The translations under genes were made by a program, and so were the position numbers. A DNA stretch of 64,000 nt from contig JAKOGH010000732.1 of NCBI GenBank assembly GCA_024811115.1, forward strand, positions 1 through 64,000, in the 5' to 3' direction. The notes below the pieces were generated by a model that was given only the letters and a program-made list of their open reading frames with translations, was not told the origin of the DNA and searched no databases. Shown piece after piece: positions 48,515-61,438 of this stretch. Position 1 is the first letter of the stretch, and each line of letters begins with the position of its first letter. The stretch is from Terana coerulea. Lineage: Eukaryota; Basidiomycota; Agaricomycetes; Polyporales; Phanerochaetaceae.

Positions 48515-49752
48515 ATGAAGGAACTATGCGCAGCTTCGGGATGGGAACGAGATCCCGATTTTGGGTTTCGGTAAAGCGGCCCTTCTCCGAACTCAAGGTT
48601 ACCGCTCGCTCCATCTGATCTTTTCCCTTTGCAGGTACGTATGAACTCGAAGGTGATGCCGTTAGGAAGCCTGTAAGATGGGCTCTTGAGGTATGTGCCC
48701 TAAAATTGAATGCATGACTCACTTGGTTCACCCGTCATATAGGCAGGCTACCGCCACATCGTGAGCTGCTTACTCTTGCCCTCGCCTCCGCCAGCGCTCA
48801 TAATGGCTTCCAGGACTGCGCTACATGGTACTATAACGAAAAGGAGTGCGGTGAGACCATCCGCGGCTGGCTCAAGGACACCGGCACCCCACGCTCCGAG
48901 ATCTTCTACACCACGAAGCTCATGACCAACGTCTCCTACGAGGCGACGGCAAAGGCCATCGACGCCTCCATCGCCGCGTGCGGGCTCGAGTACCTCGACC
49001 TCTACCTCCTGCACTCTGCGATCGGCGGGCCCGAGAAGCGCGCCGCGTGCTGGCGCGCGGTCTGCGACGCCCAGCGGGCGGGCAAGGTCCGCAGCGTCGG
49101 CGTCAGCAACTACGGCGTCGCGCACCTCGAGGAGATGGTGCGTGCGGGCACGGAGCTGCCTGTCATCAACCAGGTGCGTGCTGCGCCAGCGCGGTGTCAA
49201 GTAAGCGTCGCCCGGATGCATAACTGACACGGGCTGCGCAGGTCGACCTGCACCCGTTCATGACCCGTACCGACATCGTCGCCAAGTGCAGGGAGCTCTC
49301 CGTTGACCTGGAGGTGCGTTATCGCTGGTGCTGCATCTAACCTCAGTTGGGTGATTTCTGGTGTCTGTGACAAGGCCTGGGGACCGCTGGTGCGTAGCAT
49401 GCGGTTCAACCACCCATCTATCACTGGCCTGGCGACGAAATATGGCAAGAGCCCAGCTCAAGTGCTGCTGAAATACTCCGTCCAAAAGGTCTGTTCGGTC
49501 ACAATTTGCGTTTACAGGGTCTGAAACTGAAGCTGCTGCCGTAGGATTTCCTCCCAATTCCCAAATCGGTGTCGAAGGAGCGCATCGTCGCGAACGCCCA
49601 GATCTTTGATTTCGAGCTCACCATCGAGGAAATCCGACACCTCGATAGCCTCGACGAAGGTAAAGTTGAATTAGCGTTGATTGACGCAAGCAGGAGCTGA
49701 CTTTCTGCCTTTAGCCTTGGTTACAGACTGGGAAGTGACTACCTGTCCTTAA
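48515..49752 (+). CDS. aldo/keto reductase
   Basis: NADPH-dependent cytosolic carbonyl reductase of the AKR superfamily. Exon 1 encodes YAQLRDGNEIPILGFG; its ATG at 48515 is one base out of frame (ATGAAGG with one G too many, about 48520), the likeliest correct start being M-K-N-Y-A-Q. Then GTYELEGDAVRKPVRWALE, AGYRHI|DCATWYYNEKECG (catalytic Asp and Tyr), IFYTTKLMTN (catalytic Lys), LEYLDLYLLHS (His), GKVRSVGVSNYGVAHLEEM, VINQVDLHPFM, EAWGPLV and DFLPIPKSVSKERI (NADPH-binding KS). Six or seven short introns; the stop TAA is at 49750-49752. About 290 residues, as expected. The substrate cannot be told from sequence. Confidence 0.9.
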
Positions 49753-51114
49753 TCTACCCTTGTGCAGGCAGCGTCACATAAACAATGGCATCGTCGATTT
49801 TGGTGGGCTCCGGACGTCGTTTTGGCTCGTTGACGGTTGTGCCGCCGCAGACAGCGCGGGCTCCATGGGTCCAGGGCCCAGGACGTCGAATACTCGGCGG
49901 CATCAGCCGGTACGACCCTCGGATTATCGCAGCTTTTTCACTGTCGATCGTCCCTGGCGGTGTTTAGACTGGATGCTCGACGCTACCAGCGACGAAGGCA
50001 GTCGCGACGCCTTATCGGGCGTATTGGGCCTTGGCTGTCCCTGTGGCCTCTGCCGGGACAGGTCGGGCGGATCGCTGTGCGCCGCGGAGAAGACGGGATG
50101 CAGATAGCTGCATCGCTGGTAGCAAGCTAGGACTTTGCTGGCCAGGGCATCCCGAGAGATTCCCGTGGCGTGCGGCCCGGGGGCGACGTGTGCAGCAGGC
50201 TGCATCCTAAGCATGCGGGTGCGCCACCGCTGCGCTCTGCCTGGTGCAGGCGGCGGAGGCTGTGTCGATGCGCCGCGCGACGTGCGGTCAGCAGCCCCGG
50301 GGGCAGCGCGCGCTGACCTTGAGGACCTGCCGGATGCAGCAGGTGTCCGCCCCCAGCACTCGCGGCGCGAGGCGTCCCGGCAGGGTGCGGTGGGCCGGCG
50401 TCGCTTCCGAAGCTGGCGTGACCCAGCCCCCAATCAGAGCCCATATCCACCCGCAGTCGGGGTTGTTGCGTTTGGTGCGGCGCACGCTTGTTTCGAATTA
50501 GGCTTCCCGCATCCGCCCCGCGCTGGCACGGTCGCGCACGTTAGGGGCCCGTATTTGGATCACAGATTGAGGGGCCGCAGGGCGGAGAGGCTCGACAGCT
50601 CGCTCGTACCTCACGCGCGTTCGCGCGCCACATGCCTGCGCCCTGCCCGAGTAATCCGCCTCGCTTTTACATAATAGACACCGCGGACCCTTGGAGTGCG
50701 CGCCGGCCACCGTCGGCACGCCAGAGGAGGGGGCATCGGCACTCACCCAAGTGCAGAGGCCCGCTGCAAATGGAACAAGGGCCTGTTCACACACCTGGCC
50801 CGCGCTGGGCTGGCAACTTAGTTTGACGGCCCTGCTTTCTCATGATACTCGACTTATCCTCTCGGATCCTGTGGGAAGGGCGGGCTGTACTTGTTAATGC
50901 CGCTGCTAGTTCGTCATGGCCGTGTCGCAGCTTAAGCGACTCCCTCTGGCGAAGTCAGCCGTCGCAGGCGACAGACAGCTTCCATAGGATGGCATGATGG
51001 TACGCGGATGCTACACGTACTGTGCAATCCTCGGTGCGGATACGAATTCTGACTGTTGGACTCAGCGGGGACGGAGCTAGGCATGCCTGGGCGTAGACCA
51101 CGCCATTTACGGGC
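49753..51114. other. GC-rich intergenic region
   Basis: Between convergent AKR and NAS6 genes, clearly GC-rich at 50160-50650. Several overlapping open frames on both strands look like GC-driven shadows. No family recognised. Confidence 0.4.
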
Positions 51115-52363
51115 TCACGGTTTCCCGCAGCGCTCGATCACGTACGCCCGGGCCCTCCGCTGCTCCTGGCCGCCTACGCCCTCCAAGGCCTCGGGAGTCT
51201 CACTGTCCAGATTCTCCTGGGATTGCAGTCCACATCATCGGACAGAAAGACGGAAATCCGCGGCAGGTACGTACCCTCGTGCGGTCCGCGCCGGCTTCGA
51301 TGAGCAGGCAAGCGGCTTCAGCATGTGCGGATTCCATCGCGAGATGCAGAGGCGTGTTCCCTGAGGTCAACGGATCTGTCAGCACTTTCACGGGAAAGGG
51401 AAGTGTGCGTGCACTCGAACCTATGCGGTCGGCGGGGTTGACTCGAGTTTTCGGAGAGCCCTCCGGCGGGTGAAGAAGAAGGTTGACGAACCCGGTGGAC
51501 CCCGTCGTGGCAGCCCGGTGTCTGCGTCCAAACGCACGATCCGTAGGTGCGACTTCTCGGATGAAAGGGAGTGATGACGTACAGGGGCGTTTGGTTAGCT
51601 TTATCTCTCGCATTGATCTGGTGTGAGAGTGCACGAGACGAGGGTGTCGGCAGGCAGAGTCAGCATGCCTGCCAGATGCAGTAAACAGAGCACGAACATC
51701 AGCGCCTCTTGCCACTAGCAATCGGCCAATCTGTAATAACTCGGTCAGCCATATGCATACGTCGGCCCACGCAGATGGAATCACTGACATCGACACGGGA
51801 CTTGGAGGCGGCATAGTGCCTTGTGGCTGGCTGTTAGTACATCCCGGACAAGAATACGCGGAATTGGCGCACAAGGCGGTGAGACCCTTGTCATTAGTCT
51901 TCTTGACGTCAGCGCCAGCACCTAAGGAGCTCCCGCACGATGTCTTCCTGGCCTGCGCTTGCTGCAGGACATTGGCTGGTGTTAACACGGCGTCTTGAGC
52001 AGGGAAAGTTACAGATACGCAACCTGCGATGTGGAGGGCTGTCCAACCAGCGTTGTCCCGTAAATCTACTTCGGCCTTCTGATCCAGGAGGAATCGGACA
52101 ATCTCCAAAGAGCCAGAGGTCGCCGCCCAATGGAGGGCTGTACGGCCATCCTGCCAGGCACCAACTGTCCACAGTGCGGTTCGAGAAACAGTGATAGATG
52201 ACTCACCACATCCTGCGTATTGAGTAGTTTCGGGTCCTGAGTGAGGAGAGAGCGCAGGAACAAAGGCTGGCCTGTCACAGGCTGGTAAAAAGATTAATCG
52301 GCACAAGAAATCCGGAGAGGCCTCACGGTTCAGGGCTGCGGTGTGAATGGTCATGGTCGACAT
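51115..52363 (-). CDS. NAS6: ankyrin-repeat proteasome chaperone, Nas6/gankyrin (PSMD10) type
   Basis: In the family, binds the Rpt3 ATPase and helps assemble the 19S proteasome cap. ATG 52363 (MSTMTIHTAALN), intron, then RQPLFLRSLLTQDPKLLNTQ, and ankyrin units: DGRTALHWAATSGSLEIVRF, NAGWTALHIAASAGQEDIVR, DKGLTAL|HYAASKSRVD|IGRLLVARGAD, INARDKANQTPL|HRAATTGSTGFVNLLL, GNTPLHLAMESAHAEAACLL and a tail SETPEALEGVGGQEQRRARA to the TGA at 51115-51117. About eight short introns break the repeats. An extra base (T at 51923, plus strand) shifts the frame between IVRELL and GAGADVKK. The gene is divergent from TFB2, 438 bp between starts. Confidence 0.88.
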
Positions 52364-52801
52364 CTTGGCGGATGGCAGCTGCGGTATCTGGGCCTCTGCG
52401 GCGTACGCACGGTGCAAACGTGGACGCTAGGAACGCGAGGGCAGGGGCGCCCGCCGCGACGCGTACGCGCCAAATGACGGGTAACGTGATCACTGCCGCG
52501 TGGCGCCCGACCTGCTCGGCTTGACAGGTTTGGTTTGCGCTCTGACCCGCCGTCTCGTCTCGAGCGGAAGGCAAACAGAGAGCCCTGCGGACTTGACCAC
52601 AAGCCGGGATACCACTCTGTTCCCGCTACTTTACCTTCAAACACGGCCTGGAGTGCCCTCACAAACACTTACTTTTTGACCTCCATCAACTTCCCGTCAC
52701 TTAAGCTCAAGCGACGGTAGTATCACAGACATTTCATTGCCCTCGACCCGGAGGAGACCCGGAGGGCTCCCGTCTCCTGGAACCAGCTACGAGATTCCCC
52801 G
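52364..52801. promoter_or_regulatory. divergent promoter region NAS6/TFB2
   Basis: 438 bp between divergent start codons of two housekeeping genes. No TATA seen. Confidence 0.45.
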
Positions 52802-54908
52802 ATGGTCGCCGTAGATACCATGCCGTCCGTGCAACAATCCAACGCAGAGGCCACCACGTCCGAATTGCCATCCCACTTGCTTCTCGCGTTTCTCCAGTCG
52901 CAGTCCCAAAACACCCTGACTCGACTGTATCAACGCCCCTCCTCATGCCTGTCGATATTTCGGTCAATAATTTTATCCGCTGTGACGGACGGACGACGCT
53001 GATCGGCGTTTTGCTGGTACAGGCTCTTGGGCCCTCTGGAGCGGCAGCTTGTGATGAACCTCCTCTGGCTGGAATCCGCAATTTCACCCGCCACCATGTC
53101 GGCGTGGGTTGTACACGAGGCCAGAAAGTAGGTACCTTACGTATTTACTCACCAGGTTGGCTCATCCATGCACCGTGCACCTAGGTCGTATGAGCAGTCG
53201 TTGTCGATACTGTCCCGTCTGCACATTCTACCGCAATCAGCACTGAAGCTTGCCTTGAATTCGACATTCAAGGGTAGCCTAAGGCATGCGATTACTGGCG
53301 GGTAGGTCCTCACGGTCTGTCCGACGATGTTCGCGTGAGCCTTAACAAGGTGGATACAGAGGAAGCAGCGGCAGCTTCGGTGTACCAGCTGCCAGAGACG
53401 AGAAGCACTCGTCGCCTTCGGTGGACACGCTGGATGCGTTTGCGCTCGAACGATGGGAGGTGAGACGACGCTGGCCCCCACGCCGTCATCCTGAGCCGAA
53501 CAGGGCTGACGCTGTCCCAGACGATTCTGCACTACATGGTGTCTTCTGGCGCGGGCACCCGACCTTCCCAAGGCGTGCTCTTCCTCCTCCAGAGGAGCGG
53601 CCTCATGGCTAGCATTCAGTGCGCGTTCTCCGCCGTAGACACGATCTCTTCTCTCTGATTCGTCGGACGATTTCCGCAGCGGGGGCTCCTTGCAAATCAC
53701 GTCCTCCGGCTTCCAGTTCTTGCTCCACTCGCCGCACGCACAGCTCTGGGAGCTGCTTCTGCAGTACCTGCATATGGCGGAGGTGAGCCGTGCCGCCGCA
53801 AAGAGCAGCGTCGTGCCACGAAGCTGACGTAGCCCGTTCGCAGGAGCGCCAGATGGATTTGGTGGAGGTGCTCAGCTTCCTTTTCATGCTGTCCACCATG
53901 GAGCTAGGCCGAGTAAGTCCATCTCCCGCTCTTCTGCGTGAACTAGGATGAATACTCTCAGGAATACACAGTGGAACATTTGAGCCTGACTCAAACGGCG
54001 ATGCTAGAGGATCTCCGAGATTATGGCATAATCTGGCAAAGAAAAGTAAGCCTTGCGGGCCCCAGCTGATTTCCAAGCACCCAACTCCGTTATTATAGGC
54101 CACGTCGAAGCGCTTTTGTCCGACGCGGCTGGCCACGACGCTGACTTCTTCGTCCCCACCTCTCCCTGCAGCCGGAGGCGCCGCGAACAATGCGGAGACG
54201 CAGGGGTTCATCGTTCTGGAAACGAACTACCGGTTGTACGCGTACACAGGTACGCGACTCGGCATCTCCCTCGCGGCACGCTCCCTCACGCCCCATCAGA
54301 AAACCCGCTGCAGACGGCGGTCCTGAACCTGTTCGTGACCCTGAAGGCGCGCTTCCCCAACCTCGTCGTCGGAGCGATTACGCGCGAGAGCGTGAAGAAG
54401 GCCCTGGCCAATGGGATCACGGCTGACCAGGTGCGTCGAGGGCCCGCCCGCGTCGAAGGCATCCTATTTTCAACGCACCAATGCAGATCATCAGCTACCT
54501 GACGACCCACGCGCATCCTCAGATGCGCAAAAACGTGCGCTTGTCGGCTCTCGTTCTTATCTCCCCGTGTTGAATAGCCATTGCACGCACAGAAACCTCT
54601 TCTTCCGGTAACCGTCCAGGATCAAATCCGCCTTTGGGAACTGGAGAAGAACCGACTGAAGTCACAGGAAGGTTCGTTTTCCTGCACCGTTCCCAGGGCA
54701 CCTCATCGATTCTTCTCACGCGTGGCGTCACAGGCTACCTATACACTGCTTTCGCATCACAGGCCGATTACGAATACGTATTGAACTATGCGAAGCAGTT
54801 AGGCGTTGTGCTTTGGGAAAACCCTTCACGCCGGTGTTTTTCGGAACCCTGGAAGGACATCCCAACATCCGAGGGTTTATCGAGAGGAGGACCGCAGGCG
54901 CAGCATGA
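52802..54908 (+). CDS. TFB2: TFIIH core subunit Tfb2/p52 (GTF2H4)
   Basis: Nuclear subunit of the general transcription and nucleotide-excision-repair factor TFIIH; the family protein anchors and stimulates the Ssl2/XPB translocase. ATG 52802 (or 52820, MPSVQQSN). Exons traced: [181 protein letters not shown], and the C-terminal [18 protein letters not shown] and [18 protein letters not shown]. The T run 54837-54841 is one base short for RRCFFGTLEG, after which the frame runs to TGA 54906-54908. Ten or so introns of 45-80 nt. Confidence 0.92.
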
Positions 54909-55202
54909 TGTGTTGGTACACCTTCCGCTTTGCGCCTCCGGACTGCATTGAGCACTGGCACTGTGTACCACATTCGCATTCAAATTGCTTAATCGGCTCT
55001 CGGAGCCCAACGTCTGAATGTCCGCAGTACACAGGTATCTAGCCTATCCGAGCCGCTCGCAGCACGGTCTACTCCTACAGTCCAGAACCGACGTCGGGCG
55101 AATAAAAAATCAGAAACATGATCATGTGAAAATCGTGAGTCGTCGTCGTACACAGGCTGACGTACAGGCAGCACCGCAGGCCACCGAGGCGTACGATCGG
55201 TG

Positions 55203-56658
55203 CTACGGCTGGGTCCCGTACACCTGGGCAGAGTAGCTCGACCGATGAGAACCGCGGTGTGAATGTTCTCGGTGCGAAGCACTCGAGAATGCCACGCCCG
55301 AGCCGTGCCCGTCCCAGCCCCACGCGGAGGGGGCCGCGCGCCCGGTGGCCATCCCCGGGCTCTGTGGCCGGAGGGCCAGTGACGCAAGCGGCGGGTCGAG
55401 CAGGCCCTGGCCGTCCGCCCACCCGACGCCGGCGTCGCTCCGCCGGCGCAGCTCCCAGGGGTTGTCCTCGGGCGACGGCGGGGCGCTCAGCGACGCGTGG
55501 CGCGGCGAGTGCGGGGCGTACGGCGGCGCGAGCGCGGCGTCGTGCGGCGAGGCGGGGTGGAACTGGTTGTAGGGGCCTGTGTGCCACCCCGAGGACGATG
55601 ACGGAAGAACCTGGTCCATCCCGTGGGCATAGTAGTTCCGAGCAGTGTGGGCGGCGATTCCCGAGTGCACGTCGGCGTGCTGATTTGCTGTGCCCGAGTA
55701 CGAGGGTGATGGATTAAAGAAGCTCGTTGGAGGCGAAGAAGAGAAAGGTGCCTGGCCAAATCCCGAGGAGTCCTCGCCCATGAGGCTCGCAGATCTGGCT
55801 CTGCCCATACGGTCGACAGGACTGGGACTCTGTGAGTGGTCGTTGCCGTCGTCAGAGTCGCGGCTGGGACGGGTGCAAGGGTGAGTGAGAGAACTGCGCT
55901 GTGGGAGAGGCGATGTGCTCACATTCTGGTCAGCCGGCCGTCGGGGCCTGCCTCCAATTTCGGCGGGTAGCGGAAGTTCGTCGACTGAATGAGTTCGTGC
56001 GGTATTTCCAGAGCCATTAGCTCGGGAACGACGGTGGGCCTCGGCAAACGCCCCGACCGGACGTCGTCTTGGGTGTAGTAGCAAATGAGATGGTGGTCCG
56101 ACCCCGCTATTTTTACGGTGATCGTCTGCCAGGAAGTCGAGGAATAGGGATTAGCTCAAGCGTACTAGAGGTGCAGGCCAAGGGGCGAACCTTCTTAATG
56201 AGCCCTTGCGACTTCAGCGTTACACTGTTTTCTAGTCGCTGTGCCATTTCTGGCGGGTAAGAGGACTGATAGATGCCCCGCCCGGTGCGCTCAGTAACCT
56301 CTCGGTACACCTATAGGGAGCCCTCGTCAACAAAGCTCTATGATCTGTACTGGACAGTCTACTGACCAAAAAATTGCCAGAAATTCGGCTGGGGGTCCAA
56401 GTATAGCCTACAAGGACAAATTAGCTTGCAGCGCCGAGCGTCGAAGCCGTAACGTTTACCGTCGGTCCACCTCTTGATGCCGCTCTCGTCGACGCTGAAG
56501 ACGAATATCGCGCCGCTCTTGATCATGGAACGCCGTTCGAGCTCGTTGAGCCGACGGGTTATGCGGGGAATGAGGCCGCAGCGGGCAGCTTGTATGAGCC
56601 GCAGAGCGTCCGCGGTGGTGTCGACGTATCCGCAGAACGGGCGAGTGGCTGGAGGCAT
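55203..56658 (-). CDS. Gti1/Pac2 family WOPR-domain transcription regulator
   Basis: Fungus-specific DNA-binding regulator of morphological or developmental switches (Wor1, Ryp1, Gti1, Pac2 relatives). ATG 56658: MPPATRPFCGYVDTTADALR, then GLIPRITRRLNELERRSMIK and FSVDESGIKRWTDG. A short intron leads to YTWTPSRISGNFL, another to VYREVTERTGRGIYQ and LKSQGLIKK, another to TITVKIAGSDHHLICYYTQD, so both halves of WOPR (WOPRa and WOPRb) are present. The long Ser/Pro/His-rich C-terminus is probably disordered and ends at 55203. The frame is intact. The target genes are unknown. Confidence 0.9.
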
Positions 56659-59600
56659 TGCTAGTCGAGTTGGGTGAGGTTCTAGACAAGAGGTCAGGCT
56701 TTTAACGGGTGTGCAGATGGAAGTGATTCCAATAATCCATATCTGTACACCCTTTTTAATGACATCTCGACTTCTTGGTTTTGTCATACGATCACATTGC
56801 ATCTCGCAGAAAGATCTCTGCCCCGAGGGACGCTGAAAGCTTACTCCAGGAGATCCCCACATTGCCAGTTAGAGGCGGCACAACTGTTCTCGGATCCGGG
56901 CACTTCTTTCACACACGCTTTGCGCTCCGTGGACTGCCGTGCCTGTGTCCCGCTCGTGGACGAGACGCTGGACAAGTGCCATCGATGCGCGCGGTAAACG
57001 GTGCATGCCTGGCCAGGTCGCCTGTGGTATGCCGGACAGCGGCAACTAGAAGTCTGACCACGCACAGTCAACTGATATCCATGCCTTGGAGCGTCCAGGA
57101 CGGGGCCCTCCGTCCGCGCCGCCGTGTGGCCTCCGGGACCTGAAACAGCAGTCGAGGGAGCACGGGCTGTCAGGCGGCTCTGGCGAACGCGCTTCGCCCC
57201 GACATCGTTCTCTTCAGTCCGCTTGCAATGGACCGCCGACTTCGCCAGGGTGCCCAATCAGAACGACGTGCAGCAGAAACACGCATGCAGCACGGACGCA
57301 ACCAGGGCGGCGGGTCTGGCCGCTGGGTGGCACTCCCGCTCGTCCAACCGTCAGTTGCCAGGGCTGACAAAATCCGAGGTGATGCATCGGGGCGTGACAC
57401 CGTGGCTGAATCTAAAGTTGAGAAGGCAAGCGGAATCAGCACTGCAAATACCGAGTCTTCGAGCCTTGAAGGAGAAGCGAGCGAAAACCGCCGCCGGCCT
57501 CTCCCGCGAACGTAACCTGGGGACGTCCGATGGAAATGGGCACGACCTCGACAGTGCTTCGCGACATAGGCTCAAACATGGCGGACGCGAGTGTTCATGA
57601 ATGTCGCGCAGAGTGTGATCGTCAACCCATGGCATCTGAGATCCAGGGATCCAGTGTTCTGATCTCCGAACGAACTTGAGTCCCCGCGCGCACCGAACAT
57701 CTGTCCAGTGTCTGCTCACATGCAGCGGGCATGCCGTGCACGGGCAAGACGATCATCCTTTTCGCCTTATGCAGGCAGAGGAATGTGTAAACTGCCAGCC
57801 CCGCCAGCTCGGGGCGTCAACCCCTACGACACGGAGCACCTACTCGGAACGGCTTGCCAGCAGTGACGACATGGCGTTCACAGGTCGGGCACTCCGGATA
57901 GATATATGAAGTCCTTGTTCTACAGACTCTTCTATTCGTTTGCCAAGCTGCACCGGGTCACCGGCAGAATCCTTCATTCCGTCCCAACAGCGCGTGGATC
58001 AGCCCTCCAGCCCGATACGACCTAGTTTAGGGACATCTTGATGGTGGAAACCGCTACCGCAAGAACCGAGCAGGCCTCCCTTTCAACGGCAACGACATCC
58101 GAACAGAGCCAGCCCTTGAAAGCCCAATGCACAGCTCAATGGCCCCATTGTACCGACGAACCATCGCTCGCCTCCGCCGAATTGCGACCAGGGCCCGCAG
58201 GTCCGCCTGCCACAGCACACGAGTGCTTCGAGCCAATGCCTGTGGTGCATGTGCCGCTAGCGAGCGGTGCTGCGCTCTACCCACGAGCCAGGCACCGACA
58301 ACAAGGGCGCAAACATACGAGAACAACATACCCAAGCGTGCGTCATAAATGACCGGTGGCCAACAAGGTCCCTGCGATTCCTTGATGAACACGTTCAGAG
58401 CCTACCGATGCGGGAGCACTTGAACGCTAAGTTCCCCCGTTGCGAATGCATGGAGATGTGTAGCCGAACCTAGTGCCGAAATGGCGTATGGTGCGAGAAG
58501 GCACGCTCTGGGAGTTCCTCGTCTCCGCTGTCCCAGCGTGCTGAAACCCGCGGACAGCGGTCGAAGCCCGCACGCAAGGCGGCCTGCCTGGCCAGCGCGA
58601 GCGGGCGCGATCTCATCCAGGCTGCGGTGCGATTAAATAAGTGGCGCGAGCCGGCGGGCCGCATAAAGTAAGCATTTGCATACGAGCTCACGATGAACCG
58701 ATGACTTACCGGTGATCATTGCTCTTCATGAAGGATATCCGCTCACACCCAGGCTATAGAGCTGGTGCTATCTCCTCGGCCGCCATGGGCGGCTTTGAAT
58801 ACGTGTGAATGAGTGGGGCTCCACCTTTCGCATGTCATGCCGATGCTGACTGCACAACAGCATCTGACAGCGGCCGCTCTCAGCTGCAGACCCGACTGTC
58901 AGACACCGACCTTAATCAAGCTGGACGGTCGCTGATCAAACTACCGACCATGCATGGGTCGAGCAAATCTGCATTGTCATAAGACTGATATGTGAGTGTC
59001 TCCAGGAGTACCAGTAGGCTGTGGAGATGACAGCGACACCCTCACATTGACCACGCTGCCTCATATGTCGTCACGGTGTAGGTTCTGACCGCTCCAGCAC
59101 CCTATGCCGTACAAAAGAGACCGGAGTTAGTATTTATAGTTCTAGCTTCTGTGAGTCCTTGATGTGGACGTACTTCATAAGTGTCTCTAACTAGGAGACA
59201 GATTGGCGATCATCAAATCTGGCTTCCAGTCTGTCATGCTTACGAAGTTGCCAGACATAGGTACTGAGCATTCCAGCATCGCAAGGGACTGCAAATGAAT
59301 GTTGTGTGCGAGTGCCGACGTCTGCCTCTTGCGAGCTCGGGAGGAAACTACATCGGGTGTGTAGGTTAAGAAATTTTGCATATTTACCAAGCTTTGTACC
59401 ACTTACGGACTCGGATGTCAGTGTACTGAATTGACCCGCAAGTGCACTATTGCATCCGCATTCTGCAGGTCGCAACCTTAACGCGGAAGTGGCCGACACG
59501 GTCCGTGATCAGCTTTCCGGCTGATCGTTGCGTTTGCGCGGTTCGTAGTGACGCTGAGCGACGGCATCGATCGGAGCGTACACGGTCTGCTACGAGTCCT

Positions 59601-61438
59601 TCAGTGGCAATCGGTATGCTTTAATTAACTGCTTTCATCGCGTAAGGTTGCCAACTACATCTGTCGCGTCTGGCATAGAAGCCGTGTCCGTCAGGGTGCA
59701 GTAGTAGAAATGGCGCTGCAGTTGCTTGACGTGCCCTGTATGCTACCACAATAGGTAAATCTGCACGGGAACTTGAGACGGGACAAGAAATGGGCTAGAC
59801 TTACCGTACCTAGACTCATGGCGTATCATCAGCCCCATTGCCAAAGGTGCCTCGCAGCGGGCCTACAGAGGTTCGCCTCGCAGGGTTGACGCGGCTTTAC
59901 GTGTCGACCGCGGAGGGTAAGCATTACATTCTCGGCCTACGAGCCTGGCATAAATAATGGTGCCACACCGGTCGCATTTACGGGTCCATAGACGGATGAG
60001 AACGCGAGCAGCGTGCCATGTGACCCCCTCAGTGCAAGCGAAGAGCCTACTGGTCGTTGCTTCCGTCTTGAATCCATGTATCAAGGGATACTTCACCGTG
60101 AGCGATTTCAGGAAGGTTCCGGGATGATGTCACGCAGTGGTATTTCGTTAACCCTGGGATTGGATCATGCTGTCCGCTCCTGGAGTGGGCGAGCACTCGG
60201 GCAGAAGGGTGTCCGGAAGATTTTGCACACAAGACGCGCTGTGTCGGCCATGCGAGTCACAGGAGGGTGCTGCTGGAATCAAAGTTCGCCGATGGACTAC
60301 TGTCCGTGTTCGTTCTATTCACTGCGGGAAAAGAAGCGCGCGGCGGAGAAGTACTCGTAGGACACCAGACCGATGAAAACGAGTGGAAAATGCACCGTGG
60401 CGCCAGCCCTTCATAGAATTAGCGGAGTTGTTTCGTGGGGTACTAGAGAACGTACGAGACAAGCGACTCGTTTTGATGTTGCGTAGCCAACACTGTCAGG
60501 CGGCAATAGGTTAAATATGAATTTGCCGCGGCGGCATGTGAGCACAAGTGCTGTTCTACAGCGGTCTAGGTGTGAGCCAAGTTGGCGTCAAATGTGTAGT
60601 AAGGCGACCTACGGTGCAGTGCCAGGCACTGTTGGCATGAGGAGGCGCTTGACAGCGCCTGATATATTGTGGGCAATATATCCTGCCGTTTCCTGTCCAT
60701 ACAGCGTTCAGGCCCTCAACTGTTGTCTGGGGTCAGCGGGTGTGGGAGCGTCTACGTAGGCCTCCGCTGGCCCGGGGCTCCGTTGAACTCCAGACTGCAA
60801 TTCAATATTGCGGGTCGCCAGTACGGGATCTGTTGCTAGTCGCAACGTCGTGCTTCTAGCCAGCGCATGAAATTTGGAACGCTTGGGCGGACTCTCGACC
60901 AGAGAGCGAGACGCCTTCATGAAGCGGCCGTGGTTGCTGATGTTCATGCCGCCAGATAGCCTCGAATGCGGCGTCGGACCGTCGGGCGGCGGAATGTCCG
61001 GTCAGCGTCGTCCTAAACGTATCATAGAAGTATCATGCGTGCTTCCTACCCGACATCCGAGCGAGAGGCGAGGGCAAGTGCGGCTGACGAGGGAATTCGA
61101 GCTGAGAAGGTCGCAGAGAGACGACAATCTGGCAGTTTTGTGTTGCATTGCCTAATTGGGTGCGCAGTGTTCACGATCAGCATGGATCGGAATGATCCGG
61201 CGCATCGCCGATTTGATCTAAACTGCTTTGAGTGGCCTCGAGGCTCGTGAGCACCTACAGTGCAGTTACCACAAAGTACGTTGCTCTCACACCGTTGAAA
61301 CAGGCTTGAACTCACCGCAACGATCTAGAGCTCAAGTGAGCATTCGCATACCTGTTTCATTGACGCTGCGCGTGCAGGTGCATTTTGCACCTAGCAGCAT
61401 CACTCACGACCATTCTTCGCTCGCATAGACCTCCGAGG
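56659..61438. other. 4.8-kb stretch without a recognisable gene
   Basis: Starts with the promoter of the WOPR gene. Beyond it only short frames occur on both strands, none longer than about 160 codons, and no protein family, long repeat or TIR was found by eye. WOP-type regulators often have long upstream regions, which may explain part of it. Confidence 0.4.

Noticed and set aside
48748..49230. 160-aa minus-strand frame
   Set aside because: It is antisense to aldo/keto reductase exons with all catalytic residues.
49924..50794. Several 90-180 aa frames in the GC-rich gap
   Set aside because: They overlap in most frames, as expected from high GC with few stop codons, and none has family-like sequence.
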